From a virus, in the IMG/VR virus record IMGVR_UViG_3300001680_000200, positions 1-36,194 of that record: a stretch of 36,194 bases of DNA. One strand, 5' to 3'. Position numbers and translations under genes: made by a program. Each line of letters opens with the position of its first letter. The stretch's first letter is position 1. Under the pieces are notes generated by a model, which saw only the letters and a program-made list of their open reading frames with translations, did not search any database and was not told where the DNA came from. Of this stretch, positions 14,411-21,700 are shown in pieces.

Positions 14411-14744
14411 TTTAGATGTCGTAAAAAATGCTGAAGACCAGGTAAAGAAAATTACCATGGATACAGTGCAATCATTGGTTGTCTCAAGCCCCGTTGATAC
14501 TGGAGCTTACCGAGCTTCACACGTTGTCTCGATTGGATCTGCTGATTATGGTGTACGTGGACCTGAAACAAACGCCGTTCAGGATGCAGCAATTCAAGCC
14601 ATTAAGTTTAAGCTTGGAAACTTAGTTTATATCCAAAACAACAAAGCCTACGCAGAACGTTTGGAAGATGGCTGGTCAGATCAAGCACCACTAGGTATTT
14701 ACAGCACTACATTCACTTATATTACTCAAAAGTATGGTGGTTAA
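14376..14744 (+). CDS. HK97 gp10-like tail completion protein
   Basis: About 122 residues. The start may be ATG 14373 or 14376; GCGAGGT at 14365-14371 fits 14376 better. The family pattern is visible: an N-terminal helix (DVVKNAEDQVKKITMDTVQSL), then the conserved SSPVDTGAYRASHVVSIG, and a C-terminal segment VYIQNNKAYAERLEDGWSDQAP, where the Y-x-x-x-L-E-x-G-x-S-x-Q-A-P is diagnostic of gp10-type proteins. These are minor tail proteins at the head-tail interface. It overlaps the metallopeptidase-like gene in another frame. Confidence 0.85.
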   Translation: MGWKGKKPTSFSLDVVKNAEDQVKKITMDTVQSLVVSSPVDTGAYRASHVVSIGSADYGVRGPETNAVQDAAIQAIKFKLGNLVYIQNNKAYAERLEDGWSDQAPLGIYSTTFTYITQKYGG

Positions 14745-14745
14745 G

Positions 14746-15144
14746 ATGACAATGACTTTAGAGCAAGCTAGGCAAGCTATCGTGGACCGTATGATGAGCT
14801 TTACAGGAATTTCTCAAGATAGAATCCAATATCCAAACGCTCCAGGCTTTACAGCACCAACAAAAGGCTTGTGGTGCCGATTAACCATTAAAGGCGGATC
14901 TAGTTTTATTGCTGGCCTTGCTGATTCACCTTGCACCCGCCGTACTGGCAATATCTTAATTCAGTGTTTTGCACGGCCTAATACTGGAGACCAAGAAATA
15001 ACAATGCTAAGTGACGCTTTGCTTACTCATTTTGAATACTTCAGTATTCAGGCTTTGAAATGCTGGCAAGGTCAATCAATAGATACGGGGAAAGACGCTG
15101 ATTTTGTGCAGTACAATGTGACAATTGGATATACGGTGAATTGA
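14746..15144 (+). CDS. Tail terminator protein (DUF4128-like)
   Basis: 132 residues from ATG 14746 (an alternative ATG at 14734 overlaps the previous gene). Features of tail terminators of the gpU/DUF4128 kind: an N-terminal helix (LEQARQAIVDRMMSF), YPNAPGF, WCRLTIKGG, a strand with RRTGNILIQCFARPNTGDQE and a final beta segment FVQYNVTIGYTVN. The R-x-G-x-x-x-x-x-x-F-A-x-x-x-x-G spacing is typical. It would cap the tail tube as a hexamer and set tail length with the tape measure. Confidence 0.78.
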   Translation: MTMTLEQARQAIVDRMMSFTGISQDRIQYPNAPGFTAPTKGLWCRLTIKGGSSFIAGLADSPCTRRTGNILIQCFARPNTGDQEITMLSDALLTHFEYFSIQALKCWQGQSIDTGKDADFVQYNVTIGYTVN

Positions 15145-15145
15145 T

Positions 15146-15358
15146 ATGTCATGCATGCTGACTCTAGAAGAAATTGAAATTAAACGGCAAGAGCTTGAAC
15201 GACACTTGGAAGCTGTAATGGGTACGGTACTAGATAAATGGCAAGTGGATAACAAGTTATGTGTTTCTGATGTAAACATCCGTTTGGCCAATGTTCATAG
15301 TCTTGGTGGAACAAAGCACAATATTGTCACTGGAGTAAGCGTTGAATTAGATGATTGA
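15146..15358 (+). CDS. Hypothetical protein, 70 aa
   Basis: ATG 15146 is 2 bases after the tail terminator stop, with GGTGA upstream. The N-terminal helix (LTLEEIEIKRQELERHLEAVMG) is followed by mainly beta sequence (DVNIRLANVHSLGGTKHNIVTGVSVELDD, residues 42-70). No family is recognised. Operon position between tail terminator and tail tube suggests a tail-assembly or accessory role. Confidence 0.65.
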   Translation: MSCMLTLEEIEIKRQELERHLEAVMGTVLDKWQVDNKLCVSDVNIRLANVHSLGGTKHNIVTGVSVELDD

Positions 15359-15378
15359 TCTAAAATTTTAAAGAAATT

Positions 15379-15400
15379 ACCGCCGTTTGGCGGTTTTTTT
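15379..15400 (+). terminator. Intrinsic terminator (first of a tandem pair)
   Basis: ACCGCC-GTTT-GGCGGT followed by six or more T. Confidence 0.85.
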
Positions 15401-15417
15401 ACGTCCCTAATTTTGTG

Positions 15418-15440
15418 GCCACCTTCGGGTGGCTTTTTTT
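15418..15440 (+). terminator. Intrinsic terminator (second of a tandem pair)
   Basis: GCCACC-TTCG-GGTGGC followed by seven T. It lies 17 bases after the first, so two full terminators separate the head-tail genes from the tail tube gene. Confidence 0.85.
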
Positions 15441-15466
15441 ATGCCTAACGTTAGGAGTATAAAGCC

Positions 15467-16396
15467 ATGTCGAGTGGTGCACGTCAGATAACACAAATTG
15501 CAAAAGAAACAACGATTGGTACAACGCCTTCACCTTTTGCACGTACTACCTTTGAATTTACTGAAAATGGCTTAGATGCAACAGTAACAAAGGAAGACTC
15601 AAATTCAATTACCAGTGGACGTATTGCACGTGCGTCAATGATTACTGGTGCAGAGTATGCCGGTGAATTAAAATGCGAAGCAAAATATAGCCCTTTAGTT
15701 CAAGACCTGATGGCCGCAGCAGCTTTTAACAACTGGTCATCTAATGTTTTAACTTTTGGTGGAACTCTTCGCCAAACCTTCTCTGTTTTACGCGGCTTTG
15801 ACGATGTAAATGACTACCATGTTTTCCGTGGGTGCCATGTAAATACTTTTGGAATTGATATTCCTGAGGCTGGATTAATTACAATGACCTTCGGCCTAAT
15901 GGCCCTTGGTCGCACAAACTTTTCTACTGCTCCAACTGGAACAATTACGGCTGCTGATAATAGCCCTAAATTATCGAATGTCTCTGTAGGAGATATTTTG
16001 ATTGACGGCGTTTCTCAAGCGGGAATTTCATGCCTGACAGCTTTTACATTTAATTGGGATAATACGATGCAACTCCAACGCTGCTTGGGCGGTGGGATCA
16101 ATGCACGTGCAATTTTAGAAATGCTTGCCAATGGTACAGGTTCATTTACGGCAGCTTGGTCACGTAACACATCTGATATGTATGAAAAGCAATTCACTAA
16201 TAAAACGATTTCTTTAAAAGTTCCAATCACTGATGTAGATGGAAATAAATATGAAATCTTTATCCCTAAAGCGGAAATTACCGCTCCGTTACCTAGTGGT
16301 GGTACTGCAGATCTTTTAAATGCTTCTTTTGAATATAAAGTTGTGGAAATTGCCCCAACGATTACCCGTACACCAGCAGTTGTTCCTGCGCCCTAA
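15467..16396 (+). CDS. Major tail tube protein
   Basis: 309 residues, mostly beta. The N-terminal part GARQITQIAKETTIGTTPS followed by TTFEFTENGLDATVTKEDSN is characteristic of siphovirus tail tube proteins, as is the GRIARASMITGAEYAGELKCE strand pair. The protein is of the phage tail tube family that includes an extra C-terminal beta domain. AGGAG 10 bases upstream marks the ATG. It stacks as hexameric rings around the tape measure protein. The preceding tandem terminators mean the gene begins a separately controlled section unless read-through occurs. Confidence 0.85.
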   Translation: MSSGARQITQIAKETTIGTTPSPFARTTFEFTENGLDATVTKEDSNSITSGRIARASMITGAEYAGELKCEAKYSPLVQDLMAAAAFNNWSSNVLTFGGTLRQTFSVLRGFDDVNDYHVFRGCHVNTFGIDIPEAGLITMTFGLMALGRTNFSTAPTGTITAADNSPKLSNVSVGDILIDGVSQAGISCLTAFTFNWDNTMQLQRCLGGGINARAILEMLANGTGSFTAAWSRNTSDMYEKQFTNKTISLKVPITDVDGNKYEIFIPKAEITAPLPSGGTADLLNASFEYKVVEIAPTITRTPAVVPAP

Positions 16397-16406
16397 TTAA
16401 TCTGAT

Positions 16407-16431
16407 AGCAGCCTTTATGGCTGCTTTTTTT
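16407..16431 (+). terminator. Intrinsic terminator
   Basis: AGCAGCC/GGCTGCT (16407-16413 and 16419-16425) with seven T, between tail tube and tail chaperone. Confidence 0.85.
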
Positions 16432-16441
16432 GGAGTTAAAC

Positions 16442-16975
16442 ATGGCTTTAAAAGTAAGCATTCAGACTAGTAAAACAGTTAGTAAATGGCGGGAATATGT
16501 TGATAAGGAAGGAAATGTATTAGCTGAATTTAAAATTCGTGGTATCTCATATAAGCCATATCAGGTGGCCCTTGAACGAGCAAATAACCAAATCACCTCT
16601 AAAGGTTATGATGTCAGTAAGGCTTCAAAAGAAGATAAGCTTTATCATGAGCTACTTTTAGAAGCAGCTGCATGTCACCTAATTGAGGACTGGAAAGGTG
16701 TCGTTTTTGAGGAGGAGAATGCCGAAAAAGAGATTGTCGTAACAGAGCCAGAATATTCACCCGAGAATGCAACTAAGCTTTTAAATATGGGGGATATTGG
16801 TGTTTCAATATGGCTTTATATCAGACAAGAAGCCGAAACTATCCAAAAAGAGGCGGATTCTTACAAGGATGAAGTGGTGGGAAAGTCCTCAAGCTCTACA
16901 ACTGGTCAAAGTTCAACTCAGAACAAGAAGCGAGCGACTACAACCAGAAGCAAACGGCAATCGCCCAAGCCTTAA
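16442..16975 (+). CDS. Tail assembly chaperone, short form (gpG-like)
   Basis: 177 residues when read without slipping, from ATG 16442 (GGAG 6 bases upstream; a frame start at 16430 lies in the terminator T-tract). The first about 150 residues are helical and form the folded chaperone part (YKPYQVALERANNQITSKGY, LYHELLLEAAACHLIEDWKG). After the slip site at 16879-16885 the zero frame turns into a low-complexity S/T/K/R tail (SSSSTTGQSS, KKRATTTRSKR), the typical filler of gpG-like forms. It binds the tape measure and recruits tube protein. In lambda, G and GT must be made in a fixed ratio. Confidence 0.85.
   Translation: MALKVSIQTSKTVSKWREYVDKEGNVLAEFKIRGISYKPYQVALERANNQITSKGYDVSKASKEDKLYHELLLEAAACHLIEDWKGVVFEEENAEKEIVVTEPEYSPENATKLLNMGDIGVSIWLYIRQEAETIQKEADSYKDEVVGKSSSSTTGQSSTQNKKRATTTRSKRQSPKP
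16879..16885 (+). promoter_or_regulatory. Programmed -1 ribosomal frameshift site GGGAAAG
   Basis: Codons GTG GGA AAG of the gpG-like frame contain G-GGA-AAG, the X-XXY-YYZ heptamer identical to the lambda G/GT slippery sequence. The -1 frame is open from 16873 to 17238. Its translation across the overlap (VLKLYNWSKFN ... QTAIAQALNLKKPEEF) looks like normal protein, while the zero frame becomes low complexity. Confidence 0.88.
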
Positions 16976-17238
16976 ATTTGAAGAAACCAGAAGAATTTCA
17001 GAAGCCTGAATATTCATTTACCTCACATGCAATTTTATCGGCGTATAACGTTATTTCGCGCTCAAGACGTTATGAGCAAGGCATTCCTCTAGCTTTGGAT
17101 ATTTCATCCATATCTGCATATTGTGAACATTACGAATTGCCAGTCGAAAGAGATATTTTTAACGACTGTATTTTTGCGATGGATAATATTTTTCTGGATG
17201 ATTCTCACAAAAAAATGAAGCAGCCTATTAAAAAATAA
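16885..17238 (+). CDS. T extension of the tail assembly chaperone (made as a GT fusion)
   Basis: This reading frame has no credible start of its own: the first candidate is TTG 16978 with no ribosome binding site. Reached by -1 slippage at 16879-16885 it adds 117 residues after 148 of the gpG-like protein, giving a 265-residue GT form. The extension includes VLKLYNWSKFNSEQEASDY and a compact helical C-terminal domain ending in KKMKQPIKK. In lambda the T part binds the tail tube protein. Here the tape measure gene is not next; a HicAB and lipoprotein insert separates them. Confidence 0.85.
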   Translation, partial: VLKLYNWSKFNSEQEASDYNQKQTAIAQALNLKKPEEFQKPEYSFTSHAILSAYNVISRSRRYEQGIPLALDISSISAYCEHYELPVERDIFNDCIFAMDNIFLDDSHKKMKQPIKK

Positions 17239-17278
17239 CCCTAGAGGTATTTACTTAAAATAACTCTAGGGTTATAAT
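17237..17278 (+). promoter_or_regulatory. hicAB promoter with operator-like inverted repeat
   Basis: TTTACT (17250-17255), a 17-base spacer and a perfect TATAAT (17273-17278) make a strong sigma70-type promoter. A perfect 10-base inverted repeat, AACCCTAGAG (17237-17246) and CTCTAGGGTT (17264-17273), flanks the -35 and fills the spacer up to the -10. This is where a repressor such as HicB would bind to block it. The left arm begins in the stop region of the T extension. Confidence 0.75.
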
Positions 17279-17306
17279 TGCTTCATCAAGTTAAGAAGGG
17301 AATGGT

Positions 17307-17489
17307 GTGAAAAGTCTGGATTTAATCAAAATGATTGAAGCAGACGGTTGGTATGAGGTTAGGGTTACAGGAAGTCATCATCACTTCAAACACCCAACCA
17401 AAAAGGGGTTAGTTACAATCCCGCATCCTAAAAAAGATTTACCAAACGGAACTGTTAAAAGCATTTTGAAGCAAGCGGGTCTAAATTGA
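17307..17489 (+). CDS. hicA: HicA-type mRNA interferase toxin
   Basis: 60 residues, a normal size for HicA. GTG 17307 is the start, with AAGGG about 6 bases upstream. It has the dsRBD-like HicA sequence: LDLIKMIEADGWYEVRVTGS, then HHHFKHP with the active-site histidine in the GSHHHF motif (residues 22-27), then KGLVTIPHPKKDLPNGTVKS and ILKQAGL. HicA cleaves mRNA on or off the ribosome and is held inactive by HicB. Toxin-first order is the usual hicAB order. The pair interrupts the tail operon and has its own promoter, so it is cargo rather than a structural gene. Confidence 0.92.
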   Translation: MKSLDLIKMIEADGWYEVRVTGSHHHFKHPTKKGLVTIPHPKKDLPNGTVKSILKQAGLN

Positions 17490-17494
17490 CCCGC
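17475..17494 (+). promoter_or_regulatory. Perfect hairpin over the hicA stop codon
   Basis: GCGGGTC-TAAATT-GACCCGC. The TGA of hicA (17487-17489) sits at the loop/stem boundary. The tail (TGTTTCCTG) is poor in T, so it is not a standard terminator. It may act as an attenuator or an mRNA-processing site that sets the toxin to antitoxin ratio. Confidence 0.5.
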
Positions 17495-17580
17495 TGTTTC
17501 CTGACTTTAAATATCTGCCCTTTACAACTAACCATAACGCAGTGGGCGATATGTTTATGCCAAGGGCATGGAGTGTTGAG

Positions 17581-17985
17581 ATGTTATATCCAATTGCAAT
17601 TGAACGAGGATCAGATACCGAAGCATTTGGTGTCACTGTTCCTGATATTCCAGGTTGTTTTAGTGCTGGCGACACATTAGAGGAAGCTATCGAGAACGTA
17701 AAAGAGGCTATTTCTGGTCATTTAGAAATCCTAGCTGAAGATGGTGAGGAAATTCCTTTAGCATCTGAAGTAGGTAAGTTTCTAGATGATACCGACTATA
17801 AAGGAATGATCTGGGCAGTTACTGAAGTTGATGTTAGTCGTTATTTAGGTAAGCCAGAAAAAATCAATGTTACTTTGCCAAGCCGATTAATTCGGAAGAT
17901 TGATGATAATGTTGGTAAGGATAAAAGATTTAAAACCCGATCTGCATTTTTGGCCGCTGGTGCTGAAAAGCTACTACATGCTTAA
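17581..17985 (+). CDS. hicB: HicB-type antitoxin with ribbon-helix-helix tail
   Basis: 134 residues from ATG 17581, which has GGAG/TTGAG upstream and begins MLYPIAIE as HicB proteins do. An in-frame ATG at 17542 would add a non-conserved N terminus. Residues about 1-60 are the degenerate RNase H-like domain (DTEAFGVTVPDIPGCFSAGD, then LEEAIENVKEAISGHLEIL) that caps HicA. Residues about 90-134 (KINVTLPSRLIRKIDDNVGK ... RSAFLAAGAEKLL) are a ribbon-helix-helix DNA-binding segment, so the product can autorepress the inverted-repeat promoter upstream. The gap of 91 bases from hicA holds a hairpin. A terminator follows. Confidence 0.92.
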   Translation: MLYPIAIERGSDTEAFGVTVPDIPGCFSAGDTLEEAIENVKEAISGHLEILAEDGEEIPLASEVGKFLDDTDYKGMIWAVTEVDVSRYLGKPEKINVTLPSRLIRKIDDNVGKDKRFKTRSAFLAAGAEKLLHA

Positions 17986-17992
17986 AATAGAG

Positions 17993-18018
17993 AAGCCACT
18001 CGATTGAGTGGCTTTTTT
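17993..18018 (+). terminator. Intrinsic terminator after hicB
   Basis: AAGCCACTC-GATT-GAGTGGCTT, a 9-base perfect stem followed by six T. It isolates the hicAB transcript. Confidence 0.9.
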
Positions 18019-18066
18019 ATTTCTCACCTGTTAAATTTTATCCATTAAAAAATGATGGGTAATTTC

Positions 18067-18666
18067 ATGAAAAAGATTATTTTATTGGGTTTGGTTTCAA
18101 TTCTTGGTGGATGTTCAGTTGCACCGATTCAATTGCCAAATAATGTATCAACTATAAGTGCTAGTTCAGCGGGGGATACATACATTGATAAAATTGATTA
18201 TTCTTTTAATTCAACAGGTACATCATTCTCTAAATTGAAATTATGTGCTGCTGAAAATTTTCAAAATGATGATATTGTTCTACATGACCAAGCTGGTAGT
18301 TTCATAGGGGCATATACAGGTAGATATTATGAGAATAATAATACTCAAGTTCACCAAGGAAAGTCTGTTTTTAAATATCTAGATGAAAATGAAAAAACAT
18401 TTATTGCAAATGGCAATGTAAAGACAAAAGGACAGCAAGCAGGTCTTATTACAGATTTTGTTAAATATGATGTAAAGGTTGCTCTTAAAGAAAATAAAGT
18501 TCAATTTGTAATGAGTAATATTTTGAGAGCTCAACAAAATACAGGCACATCAAGTAATAATGGTTTTAGACAGGTTGGAACATGGGCTGGAGCACGTGCA
18601 CCTGGTGTTATTGAAGCATTAGATGGTGTGGCTCATAAATATCAAAACTGTATTCTTGCTAATTAA
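18067..18666 (+). CDS. Lipoprotein of unknown function (cargo gene)
   Basis: 199 residues from ATG 18067 (an in-frame ATG at 18052 would lengthen the n-region). MKKIILLGLVSILGGC is a type II signal peptide with lipobox ILGGC, and Cys16 would be the lipidated residue. The mature part is mostly beta with a few helices, contains one further cysteine pair (Cys in LKLCAAEN and near the C terminus in YQNCILAN), and has no recognised family. Outer-membrane export is likely because the +2 residue is Ser, not Asp. The base composition is visibly more AT-rich than the flanking tail genes. A superinfection-exclusion or host-surface role is possible, but nothing in the sequence proves it. Confidence 0.75.
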   Translation: MKKIILLGLVSILGGCSVAPIQLPNNVSTISASSAGDTYIDKIDYSFNSTGTSFSKLKLCAAENFQNDDIVLHDQAGSFIGAYTGRYYENNNTQVHQGKSVFKYLDENEKTFIANGNVKTKGQQAGLITDFVKYDVKVALKENKVQFVMSNILRAQQNTGTSSNNGFRQVGTWAGARAPGVIEALDGVAHKYQNCILAN

Positions 18667-18682
18667 ACAAGTAGTAATAAAA

Positions 18683-18705
18683 AAGCACCTTAGGGTGCTT
18701 TTTTT
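18683..18705 (+). terminator. Intrinsic terminator
   Basis: AAGCACC-TTAG-GGTGCTT followed by T. First of two terminators between the lipoprotein and tape measure genes. Confidence 0.85.
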
Positions 18706-18745
18706 AGTAAATACGCCAGCTTGGTAATTTTATTTAATTTTGAAC

Positions 18746-18770
18746 AACCCACTCCTTGAGTGGGTTTTTT
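18746..18770 (+). terminator. Intrinsic terminator
   Basis: AACCCACTC-CTT-GAGTGGGTT, a 9-base perfect stem followed by six T, just before the tape measure ribosome binding site. Confidence 0.88.
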
Positions 18771-18790
18771 ATTGCCTGGAGAAAAGTAAG

Positions 18791-21700
18791 ATGACTCAAG
18801 AATCTCGTCTAGTCATTGTCATTGATTCAAAAAATGCAGAGCGTAACGCGCGTAATCTAGCCAATGAATTAGATAGCATTGAAAGAAATGGTGATTACGC
18901 TACTAAGTCAATGGATAAGCTTTCTGTAGCGACCAGACAGCTTGCAGGATATATGGCTGGGGTTGTTACCGTAGGGGCAGCAATTAATAAAATGGATCTC
19001 TACACGGGTATTAATAATAAACTTAAATTAGTAACAAACAGCCAAGAAGAATTGAATCGTGCAATGACAGATACCTTTGATATTGCACAGCGTTCAGCTT
19101 CTTCATGGAGTGCGGTAAATGATGTTTACTCGAAATATATGTCTAATGCCAAGACTTTAAATCTTACACAAGCACAAACTGCCAAACTTACAGAAATTAC
19201 TTCAAAAGCTGTTGCAATCAGTGGCTCTAATGCTGAGTCGGCAGCAGCAGCTCTATTTCAGTATGGACAAGCATTAGATGGCGGTGTGCTTAGAGCAGAG
19301 GAGTTCAACAGCCTTGTCGATGGTGCTGGTGGACTTTTAAATGCTATGGCAAAAGGTTTGGGAGTTACCCGTGGTGAGCTTCGTCAAATGATGCTTGATG
19401 GAAAACTAACTGGTGAAGTTATTACCAAGGCATTACTGCAGGCTGGTGATAGCGTTGAAGAGCTCTATGGAAAGACTGACAAGACTATTGGTCAATCCCT
19501 AGAAATGCTAAGTAATGGTATTACGAAATTTGTAGGTGAAACGGGGAAAGGTTCGGGTGCAGCTCAAACTTTATCTGGTTCTATTCAGGTTTTAGCAAAC
19601 AATTTAGATTTATTAGTGAATGGGGCCGTAGTTGCTGGAATTGGTTTAATTACCAAAGCAGTATTAACGAAAACAGTAGCCATCCAAGCAAGCATTGCTG
19701 CCTCGGCTCAACAGAGAGCTGCGAATTTAGCTGAAGCTCAATCTCAAGTACAGTTACTTGGTGTTGAAGCTATGAGGGCGCGTCAAGCTGCTGCATTGGC
19801 TCTCACTGAAATAGGATTAGCTAGGGCAGAATATAATGCGGCGACAACTGCAAATGCTCGAGCTGCAGCTATACAACGTAAAACTGCTGCCGAGATTGCA
19901 CATAGCATTGCTTTAAAAGAGGCAACTGCAGCCACAATGGCCTATACAGTAGCTCAAGGGAATTTAAATCGAGTTGCGACATTAGGTAGTCGTGCTTTAG
20001 GTTTAGTAGGGGGGCCAATAAACGCTATCGCCCTGGGAATTACTGCACTAGCTGCTGGCTATATGTATTTTCAGGATAAAGCAGCGCAAGCTAATAAAAA
20101 ATTAGAAGAACAAGCTTCTGTAGCCAAAAAAGCTAAAGAAGAACTTTTAGCCTTGCGTGGACTTGAAAAAGATTCGGCAATTAATGACATGGCCACTTCA
20201 TTTGAGCGGCAAAATAAGGCATTAGCAGAATCAAGTAGCAAGATTAATATTCAGTTAAATGCCATAGCTCAACTTTATAAGGGGAATAAAGAGATCGTCC
20301 AGGTTGTTAATGATGCGATGGATGGCACCATTAGCATGAATGAGGCAGTTAAACGTTTTAATGATTTACGTATTAGTAAAGAGATCTACAATTCCCTTAA
20401 AGAAAATACTAAAGAATTTGAAAAAAATGCTAAAGAAGCTAAGACCACGAAAGATTCACTTAAACTTTTTGGAATTGAGGTTGAGTTATCAGGCAAAAAA
20501 GCACAAACGGCAGTTGCAGGGATTGACGAAAATTCGAAAGCTTTAATTGGTAATGAAAGTGCCGCCCAAAAAGCTACAAAAGCCCAAAAAGGATATTTTG
20601 ACAGTCTAAGAAATGATGTGTTGAATTCTAATGAAGAATTGGCATACCTGAATCTTGGTTATAGTGAAGAGGTTGTTAAAAAGATCAAGGAGTTAGAAAA
20701 GGCAAAACAAGCTGTAGCTCCTGCTGGAACAACAGTGATTGTTACAAATGAAGAAATTGCTCAAATCATTACAGCACAAAAAGCATTGGATGCACTTAAG
20801 GAAAAGAAAGATGCGATAACAGAAGCTGAAAAGAAACATACTAGTGAACTTGAAAAACAGCAAAAAATTATGGCTGTGAATGCAAAAGTACAAGCATTAT
20901 CAAAGAAATATAATATTTCTGATAAGGCTGCAGCTGCTGGTATTCCACAAGGCCTGATTGAAGGCATGATTATGCAGGAAAGCAGAGGAGATACTTATCG
21001 TAAAGGCAAATTATTAACATCACCAGTCGGTGCTCAAGGTTTGGCACAATTTATGCCAGCTACAGCTAAACAGTATGGTGTTGATGTTAGAAGTGAAGAA
21101 TCTAGTGTTAATGGAATGATTAAGTATGTTTCAGCTCTTCTTAGACAGTTTGGTGGAGATGTTGAAAAGGCTATTATGGCGTACAACGCTGGACCGGATA
21201 ATGTAAAAAACGGAAAGGCATATGGATACAAAGAAACTAAGAAATATCTAGCAAACGTAAAGTCGTATGCAGCAGGTGCGAACGGATATTCAGCTGGTGA
21301 TATTTCTTCTAAAGACTTCGATAATATGCTTGATGATTCAGCCAAAATGGCTGAAGAGCGGGCAAAATTGCGCTTACAGTTGGAAAATGATGTTGCTAAT
21401 GAAGTAACTAAAATTAGAAATGAACTCTCGAAAAAATTAGAAGATGTAGATAAAGCTAATTTCAACCCAGCACGTAAAGATGAAATTAAAGCAGAGTTAA
21501 AAGCACGTGCTGATAATGATATTGCTATTGCCCAACAGGCTTTAAAAACCAAGTTGGATGACTATAAACAATTTAATTTAACAGAAGAGGATCTAATAAA
21601 GGAAAGCTTTGCAAGGCGTCAATTTGAAGCTGAGCATGACTTTCAATTAACCCAAGATCAACGTAAAGAAGCAGTTAATTTACTTGGTCAACAACTTCAG

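Noticed and set aside
16797-17009. 70-codon ORF inside the tail chaperone region
   Set aside because: It is the third frame, low in conserved features, and does not match the -1 direction of slippage.
16978-17238. Independent gene starting at TTG 16,978
   Set aside because: No ribosome binding site, and the same frame is open back to 16,873 with protein-like sequence. A -1 frameshift from GGGAAAG explains it.
21034-21552. 172-codon reverse ORF inside the tape measure gene
   Set aside because: Antisense shadow of helical coding sequence; composition rich in S, F and A with no start site or motif.
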